Notes: a model not told the origin generated them from the sequence alone. A stretch of 64,000 nucleotides of DNA from Rhodanobacter sp. Root480 (GCF_001426645.1 NZ_LMEX01000001.1:1432568-1496567), one strand, 5' to 3'; shown: positions 8,631 to 18,282, counted from the stretch's first letter. Numbers and translations are program-made.

Positions 8631-11600
8631 TTAGAACGTGTAGCGAAGGGTCAGCATGGCCGACCAGCGCGAAACCACGCGGGTCGGGTTCTGGCCCGAT
8701 TCGTACACGCCAATCGGCGTTGCCTGGTAGTTGCCGTTCTTGTCGGTCGGCAGCTTGTAGACGTACTTGCCGTCCACCACGCCGTTGTAACCGGCGAGGT
8801 TGCGCGTCTGGTACTGAATGTAGGGCACGCTGCCCCAGTCCTTGTTGACCAGGTTCAGGAAGTTGTAGACATCCAGTCGCAACTCACCCTTATGGCCCTT
8901 GAAGAAGCCCGGAAGCTCCTGCACGAAGCTCATGTCCAGCTCGTTCGACCAGGGCAGATGGCTGGCGTTGCGGCCGGCGACGTCGCCGCGGTGGGCATTG
9001 AGGTACTCGTTGTTTGTGATGTAGTCCTGGAACTGCTGCACGAGCTGGGCACTGGCGGGCTTGCCCTTGCTGTCCACGTAGGCACCCACCAGCGCGTCGT
9101 TGACCTGCGGGATGTAGGCCAGGTCGTAATAGCTGATGCCGTCGCCATTCGCGTCGCCGCTGTAGACCCAGCTGTACGGCAGGCCGTCGTGGCCCAGGTA
9201 CAACGCCGAGATCTGCGTGTTGTAGTCGCCGAAGAACTTGTGCTGCCAGGTCAGCGACAGCTTGAGGCTGCGCGGAATGTTGTAGGCGGAAATTTCGTTC
9301 TCGTTGCCGTTCGGATTGATGCGCGGCATGTACTGGTAGCTGGAGAACGCCTGCGAGCTGCCGCCCGAATTGACCTCGGTCGAATGGCTGAGGGTGAAGC
9401 TGGCATTGCCGAAGAAGTTCTCCGAGAACGGCTTGCGCAGCGACAGGGTGAAGCTGTCGGCCTTGCCCTTGTGGGTGTTGGTCAGCTGCGTGGAAGCGGT
9501 GGAGAACGCCGGGTTGGCACCGTTGTTCGGGCCCTTGGTCGCGCCAGGCGTGACCCAGTATTGCTCGCGACCGTCAGGCAGGTAGCCCGAGGGCGTGCCC
9601 AGGTTGATCGCCTTGTACAGGATCGCATTGCGCACCTGGATGTGCTGGTACTCGGCCGAAGCGATCATGCCCCACCACGGCAATTCGCGATCCAGCGCCA
9701 GCGCGGCCTTCCACACGGAGGGCAGGCGGAAGTCCTTGGAGATCGTATCCACCGGGCCGGCCACCGCGCAGCCGGGCGAGTCGTCGATGATCTGGTTGTG
9801 CGCGTCCGGGCTGAAATCCGGCTTGGCGTCGCAATGCGAGCCGTAGCCGTACTTGTAGTCAACGAGGGTCAGGCCGTTGTTCTGGTACGGGTTGGTCATC
9901 CATACCGTGGGCGGTGTGGTCTGGAACAGGCCCACGCCACCGCGCAACTGCATCATGCGGTCGCCTTCGAAGTTGTAGTTGAACGACAGACGCGGTTCGA
10001 CCACGCGATTGCTGGAACCGACCGCGTAGTTGTTCGGATAGCCGAACGCGGCAGCGGCATCGGCGTTGTACGGCGGCTTGTGGTCGGAGTACGGGATGTC
10101 GACGCGGACGCCGTACATCACCGACAGGTTGTCGGTGACCTGCCAGGTGTCCTGCAGGAACGGGGTGTACTGGCGATAGGTCCACTTGGCGGCGATGTCG
10201 CCGATGCCGCGATCGCCGGCGGGCTGGTACAGCTCATAGCTGTCGTAGTTGCCCGCACCGGCGGCGAAATCGTCGATGCTGTTGAACGTGTACGAACCGA
10301 ACTCCGTGCGGCCGAACAGGTTGTAGATCTGGTCCTGCTCGAAGGCCAGGCCACCCTTGATGGTGTGGTCGCCGGCGTAATAGGTGCCCGCGACAAACGC
10401 CGTCCAGCGCTTGGTGTTGATTTCGTTGTAATGGCGGAACTGGTCTTCGCCGAGGTTCACCGACGGGCTGTTGAACGAATCGGTGTGCACCTGGATGGCC
10501 GGCTGGTCCTTGGCGCCACCCGCCAGCTGCGAGAACTGCTGGAAGCCGATCTTCACCTCGGTGGAGAAATTGTCGGACCAGTCGTCGAACAGGTGGATCA
10601 CCGAGTTCTCGGTGAGGCTGTTGGTGGTGTACCAGTAGCTGCTCAGGCCGACCGACGAATTGCCGTTGCCGTTGACCTTCGGATACGACTCTTTCGTGCG
10701 CTGGTAGGTGAAGCTGGCGCGGTGGTTGTTGCTGATGTTCCAGTCCAGCTTGACCAGGTAGCGGTCATCCGTCAGGTCGGTCGTGCCTCCGGCAACGTCG
10801 CCCGGATCCAGGCCGTAACCGATGGCGATGTTGCGGATGCGCTCGATGTCGCCGGGAGAAACCGCATTGCCGGTGGACGGGCCATCACCGAGGCTCGGGT
10901 CATACGCCACATTGGACGAGGAGCCCACGCCGGTGGTCTTCTGCTTCTCGGCGGACACGAAGAAGAACAGCTTGTCCTTGACGATCGGGCCGCCCAGGGT
11001 CACGCCCTTGGTGGCGTCGATGCCGTAGCCCTTGTAGTGGTAGTTCGGGTCGTCGCGGTCCAGATAGCCGGCGTCGCCTACCAGGTGGCTGGCGTTGCGA
11101 TAGGCGTAGTAGACCGAGCCGTGGAAATCGTTGGTACCCGACTTGGTCACCGCGTTGATGCTGGCGCCCACGCTGTTGGAGGTGGTGTCGAAATTCGCGG
11201 TGGAGATGTTGTATTCGGCGATGGTGTCGGGCGAGATCGGCGAGCCCTGGTACGGCAGGCCGTTGGCGTTGAGGCCAAACGGGTCGCCCTGCGATACGCC
11301 GTCCACGCTGATGTTGTTGTAGCGGGTGTTCTGGCCGTTGGCGGAGATGGCGCCGGAGCCCTGGTCGGTCACCGTGATGCGCGGATCAAGACGCGCGATG
11401 TCCGAGATCGAGCGGTCGGCCTGCGGCGTCGCCTGTAATTGCTTCTCGGAAAGATTGGTCGACAGGCCCTTGTTGTCCGGCGTGAAGGTCTGCATCAACG
11501 CGCTGGCGGACACTGTCACACCGGAAAGGTCCTGAACATTCTTGGCCTGCTCGGCACTCATGGTCAGGTTGACCGTGCTTTCCTGGCCCAGCTGCAGGTA

Positions 11601-11897
11601 CACCTGATCCTGCTCGCCCTGGGTCAGGCCGGCCTTGGATGCGGTCACGTCGAACGGGCCGCCCACGCGCATGCCCTGGGCCGAATAGCGTCCATCGGCG
11701 TCGGTGGTGGTGATCTTCGTGGTGCCGGAAGGCTCATGCACGATCTGCACAGTGGCGCCCGCCACCGGCTGGCCGGCGTTGTCGAGCACGCGTCCACTGA
11801 TGGCGGACGAGGTGACCTGCGCCATGGCGGGCGCACTCGCCACCAGCAGGGAGGCGATGGCGAGGGGCAGGATCTTGGTGCGTATCGGGTTATTCAT
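8631..11897 (-). CDS. TonB-dependent outer-membrane receptor, Oar-like
   Basis: The protein has 1088 residues. A cleavable signal peptide (MNNPIRTK, hydrophobic stretch, ASAPAMAQ) precedes a carboxypeptidase-regulatory-like domain at about 30-110 (SGRVLDNAGQPVAGATV...GRYSAQ). A plug region at about 140-270 and a long beta-barrel follow, ending in the aromatic terminus LTLRYTF typical of outer-membrane proteins. This layout matches the Oar/OmpA-related receptors that are numerous in Xanthomonadales. The substrate is unknown; peptides, complex carbohydrates and siderophores are all possible. It is monocistronic, with its own terminator and a 220-bp upstream region holding a palindrome. No ExbB/ExbD/TonB genes are nearby. 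Confidence 0.9.
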   Translation of the reverse strand: MNNPIRTKILPLAIASLLVASAPAMAQVTSSAISGRVLDNAGQPVAGATVQIVHEPSGTTKITTTDADGRYSAQGMRVGGPFDVTASKAGLTQGEQDQVYLQLGQESTVNLTMSAEQAKNVQDLSGVTVSASALMQTFTPDNKGLSTNLSEKQLQATPQADRSISDIARLDPRITVTDQGSGAISANGQNTRYNNISVDGVSQGDPFGLNANGLPYQGSPISPDTIAEYNISTANFDTTSNSVGASINAVTKSGTNDFHGSVYYAYRNASHLVGDAGYLDRDDPNYHYKGYGIDATKGVTLGGPIVKDKLFFFVSAEKQKTTGVGSSSNVAYDPSLGDGPSTGNAVSPGDIERIRNIAIGYGLDPGDVAGGTTDLTDDRYLVKLDWNISNNHRASFTYQRTKESYPKVNGNGNSSVGLSSYWYTTNSLTENSVIHLFDDWSDNFSTEVKIGFQQFSQLAGGAKDQPAIQVHTDSFNSPSVNLGEDQFRHYNEINTKRWTAFVAGTYYAGDHTIKGGLAFEQDQIYNLFGRTEFGSYTFNSIDDFAAGAGNYDSYELYQPAGDRGIGDIAAKWTYRQYTPFLQDTWQVTDNLSVMYGVRVDIPYSDHKPPYNADAAAAFGYPNNYAVGSSNRVVEPRLSFNYNFEGDRMMQLRGGVGLFQTTPPTVWMTNPYQNNGLTLVDYKYGYGSHCDAKPDFSPDAHNQIIDDSPGCAVAGPVDTISKDFRLPSVWKAALALDRELPWWGMIASAEYQHIQVRNAILYKAINLGTPSGYLPDGREQYWVTPGATKGPNNGANPAFSTASTQLTNTHKGKADSFTLSLRKPFSENFFGNASFTLSHSTEVNSGGSSQAFSSYQYMPRINPNGNENEISAYNIPRSLKLSLTWQHKFFGDYNTQISALYLGHDGLPYSWVYSGDANGDGISYYDLAYIPQVNDALVGAYVDSKGKPASAQLVQQFQDYITNNEYLNAHRGDVAGRNASHLPWSNELDMSFVQELPGFFKGHKGELRLDVYNFLNLVNKDWGSVPYIQYQTRNLAGYNGVVDGKYVYKLPTDKNGNYQATPIGVYESGQNPTRVVSRWSAMLTLRYTF

Positions 11898-12036
11898 TCT
11901 TGATCGACCTTGGGCTCACAACGGATTCGTGGGCGTTGCCGGTGACTGCGGGACGGCACGGGCAACGCCGCTGGACAGGTTTCGGACCATCATCGAAGCC
12001 GACCGACGGCCTCGATTGTTAAAAAACATTAACGAT

Positions 12037-12049
12037 AGTGTATGACACT
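12037..12049. promoter_or_regulatory. Palindrome AGTGT-ATG-ACACT upstream of TonB receptor
   Basis: Perfect 5-bp arms with a 3-bp spacer (7-bp arms with one mismatch) lie about 140 bp upstream of the receptor start, in an AT-rich island. On the minus strand a possible promoter overlaps it: CTGCAA, 17 bp, TACACT, with the -10 within the palindrome. An operator for a transcription factor is an inference; the promoter match is weak. Confidence 0.35.
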
Positions 12050-12120
12050 TTTATAACGTTTGCAGGTGCCTCGATGCGCGTAGCCACCCCAAAACTCAAC
12101 GTTTAATGCATGAATATCAG

Positions 12121-13857
12121 TCACTTATAAAATTTCACCGATTCAGCCGCTGCCGCCCCCAGGTAGCGCGTCCGCTTGGACGCCTTCAGATTCGCCAGAT
12201 CCAGCATCACCAGGCCGTCGACACAGCCGGAGAAATCCGGGTCCTCGCCAAAGTCCAGAAACTGCACACCCGCCGGCTCCATCAAGTCGACGTACTGGCG
12301 ATACAGCACCGGCAGGCTGACGCCCAGGGCATCGAGCTGATGCTTGAGCTGACCCAGGCCCGCCTGCGGGTCCAGGCCGGCCAGCGCCTGATGCACGCGC
12401 TCGGCCACCTGGGGTGACACCACGAACGGCTGGCGCGCCGCGGCCAGGCCCGGCGCGCCGAAATAATGCTGGTGCGCCACGGCGATCCACTCGCGCGCCT
12501 CGCGCGGCAGCTTCACCGACATGCTGACCGGGCCGAACAGGTAGCGGATCTCGCGGTGGCGCTGCAGATACAGGCCGATGCCCTGCCACAGCTGATCGAG
12601 TGCCCGCGACCGCCAATACGCCGGCGCGATGAAACTGCGCCCCAGTTCCAGTCCCTGGCTCAGGCGGCTCTCGAGCGCGGGCGAATAATGGAACAGGCTG
12701 GCGGTGTACAAACCGGCCATGCCGCGCTCGGACAGCACCCGGGCGCCATGACCAAAACGGTAGGCACCCACGATGCGTTGCGCCGCCGGGTCCCACAGCA
12801 GCAGGTGCTCGTAATGGGCGTCGTACGCATCCAGGTCGCAGCGCTGGCCGGTGCCCTCACCCACCTTGCGAAAGGTCAGCTCGCGCAAGCGGCCGATCTC
12901 GCGCAGCACCGCGCTGTCGCACGAACCGGTGAATAGCAACACCTGTTTGCCATCCGACAGATCGCCCAGTTTTTCGGCGCCGCCCAGTTCGTCGACCAGC
13001 TGCTGCACGGGCTCGGGATGCGCCAGCGCCACCTGCCCGCCGAAGATCAGCCCGCGGCCACGCGCTACCCGATAGACGTGCCGCCGCATCAGCACCGTCG
13101 CGCGTGCCGGCGAATTCCCGCTGCGCAAGGCCAACTCGTCGGGATCGATCAGGGCGCCAATCTGGAAGCCGATACGCCGCTGTCCCGCGGCCACCGCCTC
13201 GCGCGGCAGCATCGCCGTGCTCAACGGCTTGGCCAGCATCGACAGCCCGTAGAAAGCGGCGGAATTGCGCGCCGTCACGTGGATCGGCAGCACCGGCACC
13301 TTTCGCCGCAACGACAACCGGGCGAAACCATCCGACCAGCGCCCGTCACGCACCCCCGTGGCGCGCATGCGCGACACTTCGCCGGCAGGAAACACGATCA
13401 AGGCCTCGCCGTTGTCCAGCGCGCGATAGATGCCACGCAGGCGCGAAGCGGCGCCGTTGCCGAATACATCCACCGGCAGCAGCAGGTCCCCCAGTTGCGG
13501 CACCACGGCCAGCCAGTCGTTGCCCAGCACCCGCACGTCACGACGCACGGAGCCGATCAACTGCAACAGCGCCAGCGCATCCTGCATGCCCAGCGGATGG
13601 TTGGCGACCACCAGCAGCGGGCCGTCCACCGGAATGTTCTCGCGCTGCTGCAGGTGGACGTGGCTGCGCGTTCCCAGCAGCGCCAGCGTGCAGTCGACAA
13701 AGTCGAAACCGCGCGCGGCGCCGGCCTGGTCAAGCACGCGGTTGAAGGTGGATTCGTCGGCCAGGCGTCCGAAAAGCCCGGCCATGGGGCGGCGGATCCT
13801 GGGGTGCTGCGCCAGCCAGGGCATCCGCTCGACCAGCGCCTGTTCAATGCTCAGCAT
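12121..13857 (-). CDS. olsF: OlsF-like bifunctional acyltransferase (PlsC-type plus GNAT-type domains)
   Basis: The protein has 578 residues in two parts. The N-terminal half is an LPLAT/PlsC fold with ANHPLGMQD (N86-D93, the acyltransferase block I) and FPAGEVS (156-162, block III). The C-terminal half (about 310-500) resembles the OlsB/hemolysin N-acyltransferase fold. It includes YRFGHGARVL, ELGRSFI and LFGPVSMS. This order matches OlsF, which makes ornithine (amino-acid) lipids by N-acylation and then O-acylation, replacing the separate OlsB and OlsA. Such lipids are phosphorus-free membrane lipids. The gene stands alone between marC and the TonB receptor. A generic hemolysin-type acyltransferase is the alternative. 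Confidence 0.75.
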   Translation of the reverse strand: MLSIEQALVERMPWLAQHPRIRRPMAGLFGRLADESTFNRVLDQAGAARGFDFVDCTLALLGTRSHVHLQQRENIPVDGPLLVVANHPLGMQDALALLQLIGSVRRDVRVLGNDWLAVVPQLGDLLLPVDVFGNGAASRLRGIYRALDNGEALIVFPAGEVSRMRATGVRDGRWSDGFARLSLRRKVPVLPIHVTARNSAAFYGLSMLAKPLSTAMLPREAVAAGQRRIGFQIGALIDPDELALRSGNSPARATVLMRRHVYRVARGRGLIFGGQVALAHPEPVQQLVDELGGAEKLGDLSDGKQVLLFTGSCDSAVLREIGRLRELTFRKVGEGTGQRCDLDAYDAHYEHLLLWDPAAQRIVGAYRFGHGARVLSERGMAGLYTASLFHYSPALESRLSQGLELGRSFIAPAYWRSRALDQLWQGIGLYLQRHREIRYLFGPVSMSVKLPREAREWIAVAHQHYFGAPGLAAARQPFVVSPQVAERVHQALAGLDPQAGLGQLKHQLDALGVSLPVLYRQYVDLMEPAGVQFLDFGEDPDFSGCVDGLVMLDLANLKASKRTRYLGAAAAESVKFYK

Positions 13858-13968
13858 GTCGCGCCCTCGAGAGTTTTCCCCAATCTGTCAGACGATTGTG
13901 ACAACAGGTCGAGTATGTGCGGCGTCAATGCTGCTTCAGCCGGGGCGCCGAGGGAAAGCGCCTCGCGC

Positions 13969-14580
13969 TCAGATCGCCAGATGCAGGAACGAGGCGACGC
14001 CGCCCAGGAACATCTGCACGGACAAGGCGATCAGCAACATGCCCATGACCCGCTCCAGCGCGGTCAGCACACTCTCACCCAGCCAGCGGAACAGGTAGGT
14101 GGCGCTGAGCAGGATCACCGACGTGGCCAGCCACGCCAGCAACAAGGCGATCACCCAGTCGGCGGTGCGACCGGGCTGTGTGTTGGTCAGCAGCAGCAGC
14201 GCGGCCATGGCCGACGGGCCGGCCACGCCGGGGATCGCCATCGGCACGATGAACGGTTCACCCTCGCCCGCCTTGCCAAAGATGCCGCCGCCGTCGGCCG
14301 GCGGAAACACCATGCGGATGCCGATCAGGAACAGCACGATGCCGCCGGCGATGCTGATCGAATCGGACTTCAGCTGCAGCAGCTTCAGCATGAACTGGCC
14401 GCCGAACAGGAACACCAGCAGCACGCCCAGCGCAATCAGCAGCTCGCGCACCATCACCAGGCGACGCCGGCGCGGCGGCACGTCCTTGAGCAGGCTGAGG
14501 AAGAACGGGATGTTGCCCAGCGGGTCCATGATCAGAAACAACATGATTCCCGCCGACAACGTGGTCATCTGCGTTTCCAT
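13969..14580 (-). CDS. MarC/YhgN family integral membrane protein
   Basis: The protein has 203 residues and about six hydrophobic helices. It shows family signatures: MDPLGNIPFFLSLL near the N-terminus and PMAIPGVAGPSAMAALLLL in the middle. The AAGGAGCC box 8 nt upstream of ATG 14580 sets the start. MarC proteins were once linked to multidrug resistance, but that role was withdrawn; the YhgN group is sometimes called NAAT-like transporters without firm substrate data. Inner-membrane location is clear and function unknown. Confidence 0.88.
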   Translation of the reverse strand: METQMTTLSAGIMLFLIMDPLGNIPFFLSLLKDVPPRRRRLVMVRELLIALGVLLVFLFGGQFMLKLLQLKSDSISIAGGIVLFLIGIRMVFPPADGGGIFGKAGEGEPFIVPMAIPGVAGPSAMAALLLLTNTQPGRTADWVIALLLAWLATSVILLSATYLFRWLGESVLTALERVMGMLLIALSVQMFLGGVASFLHLAI

Positions 14581-14694
14581 CGAACCGGAGGCTCCTTGGG
14601 TGGCGGGTCGGCCGACCCGTGCAGGGGTTGCGTACAGACTGCGGTTCTACACCGAAACCAGCGGCCGCATGCGAAGGCGGTGTACCGCTCGGAA

Positions 14695-15468
14695 TCAGGC
14701 GCCGTCGCGCAGGTCCAGCACCGCGCCACGCGCCGGTGCCGCATCGGGGCCAAGCAGGTAAACCGCCGCTTCCGCCGTCGCATCAGGCAGCGGCAGTTGC
14801 ATGGAGTCTTCGCCGAAATAGGCCATGCGCCGCAACGTGGTGCGCATGGGCGCGGGAAGCAGCGCATGCGTGCGCATCGCGCCGTCGTCGGTTTCCTGAT
14901 GCAGGATCGCCACCAACCGCTCCAGCGCCGCCTTCGATGCGCCATAGGCGCCCCAGTGCGCCCGCTGCAACAAGTCCGGGTTGTCCAGCACGAACACCAC
15001 GGCGCTGTCCGGCGCGCCAAGCAGCAGTGGCATGCAGGCCTGGGTCAGCGCGAAGGGCGCCGACACATTCACGTGCATCGTGCGCAGCCAGGCATCGGGC
15101 TTGTGCATGACGATGGGCGTGAGTCCGGCAAAACTCGCCGCCGCATGCACGATGCCGTCCAGACGGCCAAAGTCGCGCTCCAGCCCTTCGGCCAGCGCGG
15201 CGTAATCGGTGGGCGTGGCCGCCTCCATGTCCAGCGGATGGATCACCGGCTCGGGCAAGCCCTCGGACATCATGGCGTCGTAAAGCTGCTCCAGCTGGCG
15301 CTTGCGCTTGCCGGTGATGACGACCGTGGCACCGGCGCGCGCAGCTGCGCGCGACACCGCGCCACCCAACCCGCCATAGGCACCGGTGACGAGAACAACG
15401 CGTCCGGCCAGCGTATCGGCCGCAGGTTTCCAGCCCTCGGGCAAGCGGGCTACAGGCAGCGCGGTCAA
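14695..15468 (-). CDS. Short-chain dehydrogenase/reductase, YciK-like, atypical active site
   Basis: The protein has 257 residues and a Rossmann fold. The cofactor motif is TGAYGGLG (28-35), and HAAASFAGL takes the place of the usual NNAG-type motif. The Tyr-Lys pair is Y175/K179 in GAYGASK. Thirteen residues before the Tyr, where SDRs carry the catalytic Ser, this protein has Asp162 within VLDNPD. Catalysis may be altered or absent. It overlaps the grxD stop by 4 nt (ATGA), so the pair is probably co-translated. The substrate is unknown; the closest remembered relative is YciK, also poorly defined. Confidence 0.8.
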   Translation of the reverse strand: MTALPVARLPEGWKPAADTLAGRVVLVTGAYGGLGGAVSRAAARAGATVVITGKRKRQLEQLYDAMMSEGLPEPVIHPLDMEAATPTDYAALAEGLERDFGRLDGIVHAAASFAGLTPIVMHKPDAWLRTMHVNVSAPFALTQACMPLLLGAPDSAVVFVLDNPDLLQRAHWGAYGASKAALERLVAILHQETDDGAMRTHALLPAPMRTTLRRMAYFGEDSMQLPLPDATAEAAVYLLGPDAAPARGAVLDLRDGA

Positions 15469-15788
15469 TGCGTCGTTTCCGCGACGTCGCTGGCCATGCG
15501 TGCCAGTTCACCGGCCACCTGCAAATCCTCGATGACGTCGCAGCCACCGATCAACTCGCCCTGGATGAACATCTGCGGGAACGTGGGCAGGTTGGCGAAA
15601 TGCGGCAACGCTGCGCGCACCTGGGGATCGGCCAGCACATTCACGGCGTGGAATGGCGCACCGGCATCGCTCAACGCACGCGCCGCGCGGCTGGAAAAAC
15701 CACACATGGGAAATTCCGGCGTACCCTTCATGAAGAGCACGATGGGATGCTCGGCAAGCATCGCCTTGATTCGTTCGTTAATATCCAT
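15465..15788 (-). CDS. grxD: Monothiol glutaredoxin GrxD (CGFS type)
   Basis: The protein has 107 residues with the monothiol active site CGFS at 29-32. It also carries the glutathione-binding residues K21 (FMKGTPEFP), the TFPQ segment and [13 protein letters not shown] glutaredoxins carry and transfer [2Fe-2S] clusters, often with BolA partners, in the cytosol. It is divergent from sodB with a 111-bp intergenic region, and an SDR gene overlaps its 3' end. A possible extended -10 sits about 40 bp upstream. Confidence 0.96.
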   Translation of the reverse strand: MDINERIKAMLAEHPIVLFMKGTPEFPMCGFSSRAARALSDAGAPFHAVNVLADPQVRAALPHFANLPTFPQMFIQGELIGGCDVIEDLQVAGELARMASDVAETTH

Positions 15789-15805
15789 GGTTCGAATGTT
15801 TCATC

Positions 15806-15834
15806 TTTACAATGCGTGCAGGCCGGCATTGTAT
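15806..15834 (+). promoter_or_regulatory. Candidate promoter for sodB
   Basis: TTTACA at 15806-15811, a 17-bp spacer and TTGTAT at 15829-15834. The -35 is good and the -10 weak. It overlaps the divergent grxD promoter candidate, so the two genes could share control. I saw no Fur-box match. Confidence 0.35.
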
Positions 15835-15836
15835 CA
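15828..15836 (-). promoter_or_regulatory. Candidate extended -10 promoter for grxD
   Basis: The minus strand reads TGATACAAT, a TG-N extended -10 with TACAAT (5 of 6 to consensus). Transcription would start near 15821, leaving a leader of about 33 nt. No good -35 is visible. Confidence 0.4.
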
Positions 15837-15899
15837 GCCCCCCAGCGGCCGGCCGTTGCGACCGGTCGCGCTTCCTCCGCCATCGCCAAGGAGCCAATC

Positions 15900-16478
15900 A
15901 TGGCAATTGAACTTCCTCCCCTTCCGTACGAAAAAAGCGCCCTCGAGCCCCATATCTCGGCCGAAACGCTGGAGTTTCATTACGGCAAGCATCATCAGGC
16001 CTACGTCACCAACCTGAACAAGCAGATCGAAGGCACCGAGTTTGCCAACGCCTCGCTCGAGGACATCATCAAGAAGTCGTCCGGCGGCGTGTTCAACAAC
16101 GCGGCGCAAACCTGGAACCACACGTTCTACTGGAACTCGATGAAGCCCAACGGCGGTGGCGAGCCGACCGGCAAGCTGGCCGACGCGATCAACAAGGCGT
16201 TCGGCTCGGTCGAGAAATTCAAGGAGGAGTTCACCAAGTCCGCCGCCGGCAACTTCGGCTCGGGCTGGACCTGGCTGGTGCAGCGCCAGGATGGCTCGCT
16301 GGGCATCGTCAACACGTCCAACGCCGCCACCCCGATCACCGGCACCGACAAGCCGCTGTTCACCGCCGACGTGTGGGAGCACGCGTACTACATCGACTAC
16401 CGCAACGCCCGCCCGAAGTATCTGGAGGCGTTCTGGAATCTCGTGAACTGGGATTTCGCGGCGAAGAACCTGGCCTGA
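15900..16478 (+). CDS. sodB: Iron superoxide dismutase SodB
   Basis: The protein has 192 residues, a normal length for the cytosolic enzyme that converts superoxide to oxygen and hydrogen peroxide. Metal ligands are visible as H27 (EFHYGKHH), H74 (TWNHTFYW), D157 and H161 (DVWEHAYY). Gln70, three residues before the conserved Trp-Asn-His block, favours Fe over Mn. AAGGAG at 15888-15893 is ideally spaced from ATG 15900. A bidirectional terminator follows directly, so it is monocistronic. Confidence 0.97.
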   Translation: MAIELPPLPYEKSALEPHISAETLEFHYGKHHQAYVTNLNKQIEGTEFANASLEDIIKKSSGGVFNNAAQTWNHTFYWNSMKPNGGGEPTGKLADAINKAFGSVEKFKEEFTKSAAGNFGSGWTWLVQRQDGSLGIVNTSNAATPITGTDKPLFTADVWEHAYYIDYRNARPKYLEAFWNLVNWDFAAKNLA

Positions 16479-16499
16479 TTTTTCCTGTCAGCGCCACCA

Positions 16500-16531
16500 A
16501 AAAAACGGAGCCGTCATGGCTCCGTTTTTTT
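16500..16531. terminator. Bidirectional Rho-independent terminator between sodB and purK
   Basis: AAAAAACGGAGCC / GGCTCCGTTTTTT with loop GTCAT. A-rich and T-rich flanks on both sides allow it to serve sodB on plus and purK on minus. Confidence 0.93.
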
Positions 16532-16557
16532 ATGGGTCGACGCGGTCGCGATGGCGC

Positions 16558-17715
16558 TTAGCGGGTCAATGCATCCAGCGCCGGCTGCGCTTGCGGCAGG
16601 CGGCCCAGTGTCGTGGCGACATCAGCCAGACGATCGGCCAGGGCGCCGGACGTGGGCGCGCAAAGCGTGGCATGGCCCACCTTGCGACCCGGCCGTGCCT
16701 GCTTGCCGTAGTCATGCCAGTGCGCATCCACCGTGCGCAATACGGGGGCGGGATCCGGCAGGTCACCGATCCAGTTGAACATCGCCGATACGCCGCGCGC
16801 CTCGCAATCACCCAGCGGCATGCCGAGGACGGCGCGAACATGATTCTCGAACTGGCTGGTGTGCGCGCCTTCGATCGTCCAGTGGCCGGAGTTGTGCACG
16901 CGCGGCGCCATCTCGTTGCCCAGCAACTCGCCGTCTTTCACGAACAGTTCCAGCGCGAAAACGCCGACATAACCCAGCCGCTCGGCCAATGTGCGCGCCA
17001 GCTCGGTGGCCCGGCCCTGCAGCTGCTCGATATCCGGCGCGGGCGCCAGGCTCATGCTGAGCACGCCATCGGTATGCCAGTTGCGGGTCAGTGGCCAGGT
17101 GTTGAAATCACCGTCGCGACCGCGCACCGCGATCACCGACAACTCGCGCTGGAACGGCACGAAAGCCTCCAGGATCAGCCCATGCCGCGCGGCGGCCGCA
17201 CCCAGCGATGCCCATGCGGCATCGGCATCGGCGATCGAGTGCAGGCGGAACTGCCCCTTGCCGTCGTAACCCAGCCGACGGGTCTTCAGAATGGCCGGCG
17301 TGCCGATCGTGGCCAGCGCCTGATCCAGCATCTCGCGGGTATCCACCGCCATGAACGCGGCCGTCTGCAGGCCACAGTCGCGAAACATGGTCTTTTCGGC
17401 GAGGCGATCCTGCGCGACGGCCAAGGCCTGCGGCGCGGGGAACACCGCCACGCGCTCGGCCAGCCAATGCGCGGTTTCCGCGGGCACATTCTCGAAATCG
17501 AAGGTGACCACGTCGACTTTCGCGGCAAACGCTTCCAGCGCGGCGTAATCGGTCCAGTCGGCCACCACCAGCGGCGCCACCTGACCGGCGCAGGCATCGG
17601 CGACGCCGTCCACGACCAGGGTCTTCACGCCCAGCGGCGCCGCGGCCAAGGCCAGCATGCGGGCCAGTTGACCGCCGCCAAGAATGCCCAGCACGGGCTG
17701 CCGATCAGCGGTCAT
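16558..17715 (-). CDS. purK: 5-(carboxyamino)imidazole ribonucleotide synthase PurK
   Basis: The 385-residue ATP-grasp enzyme begins with [18 protein letters not shown], the nucleotide-binding start typical of PurK. It also shows [12 protein letters not shown] and the metal-site segment [25 protein letters not shown]. It makes N5-CAIR from AIR, bicarbonate and ATP in purine synthesis. The frame runs upstream to 17766, but ATG 17715 overlaps the purE stop as ATGA, giving the standard coupled purE-purK pair. Confidence 0.97.
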   Translation of the reverse strand: MTADRQPVLGILGGGQLARMLALAAAPLGVKTLVVDGVADACAGQVAPLVVADWTDYAALEAFAAKVDVVTFDFENVPAETAHWLAERVAVFPAPQALAVAQDRLAEKTMFRDCGLQTAAFMAVDTREMLDQALATIGTPAILKTRRLGYDGKGQFRLHSIADADAAWASLGAAAARHGLILEAFVPFQRELSVIAVRGRDGDFNTWPLTRNWHTDGVLSMSLAPAPDIEQLQGRATELARTLAERLGYVGVFALELFVKDGELLGNEMAPRVHNSGHWTIEGAHTSQFENHVRAVLGMPLGDCEARGVSAMFNWIGDLPDPAPVLRTVDAHWHDYGKQARPGRKVGHATLCAPTSGALADRLADVATTLGRLPQAQPALDALTR

Positions 17716-18215
17716 TGGCGGGGGTCCGGTTGATCGATCACCGCTTGCGTCTGGCGGCTGCGCCACGCGTCCAGCGCCTTGGCCAGCTCGCCGTCGTGCA
17801 AGGCCAGCACCGCGGCGGCCAGCAATCCGGCATTGACGGCGCCAGCGCGCCCGATGGCCAGCGTCCCCACCGGAATGCCGGCCGGCATCTGGGCGATGGA
17901 GAGCAGTGAATCCATGCCGTTGAGCGCCTTGGACTGCACCGGCACGCCGAACACTGGCAGCCGCGTTTTTGCCGCCAGCATGCCGGGCAGGTGCGCCGCG
18001 CCGCCGGCCCCGGCAATCACCACCTGGATACCCCGGCCGGCAGCCTGTTCGGCATAATGAAACAGCAAGTCAGGCGTGCGGTGCGCGGAGACCACCTGCA
18101 CCTCGTGTGACACGCCCAGCTCGGTCAGCACATCGGCCGCGTGCTGCATGGTTTCCCAGTCCGAACGTGACCCCATCACCACGCCAACGCGCGGCGCCCT
18201 GATTGCTGCTGTCAT
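17712..18215 (-). CDS. purE: N5-CAIR mutase PurE
   Basis: The protein has 167 residues. It carries [24 protein letters not shown] and [12 protein letters not shown], the three conserved blocks of class I PurE that bind the ribonucleotide and the mutase His. It converts the PurK product N5-CAIR to CAIR. ATG 18215 has GGACGG about 8 nt upstream; a start five codons earlier is possible. It is the first gene of purEK, divergent from the Trm112-like gene. Confidence 0.97.
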   Translation of the reverse strand: MTAAIRAPRVGVVMGSRSDWETMQHAADVLTELGVSHEVQVVSAHRTPDLLFHYAEQAAGRGIQVVIAGAGGAAHLPGMLAAKTRLPVFGVPVQSKALNGMDSLLSIAQMPAGIPVGTLAIGRAGAVNAGLLAAAVLALHDGELAKALDAWRSRQTQAVIDQPDPRQ

Positions 18216-18282
18216 GGTTCGGCCGTCCAAAAACCGCTATTGTACGGGCTTTCCGCAGCTCCGGCATCCCGCATAAATCATC

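Noticed and set aside
8892..11438. 848-codon plus-strand open frame opposite the TonB receptor
   Set aside because: The composition (Val/Arg/Ala-rich, no domains) is that of a mirror frame; the minus-strand receptor has a signal peptide, domains and a terminator.
15781..15900. Fur box between grxD and sodB
   Set aside because: No stretch resembles the GATAAT-type 19-bp consensus; the region is mostly GC-rich.
13018..16017. 999-codon plus-strand open frame across five genes
   Set aside because: It is antisense to olsF, marC, the SDR and grxD and ends in sodB out of frame. Its protein is His/Gln/Arg-rich low-complexity text typical of the antisense frame of high-GC genes.
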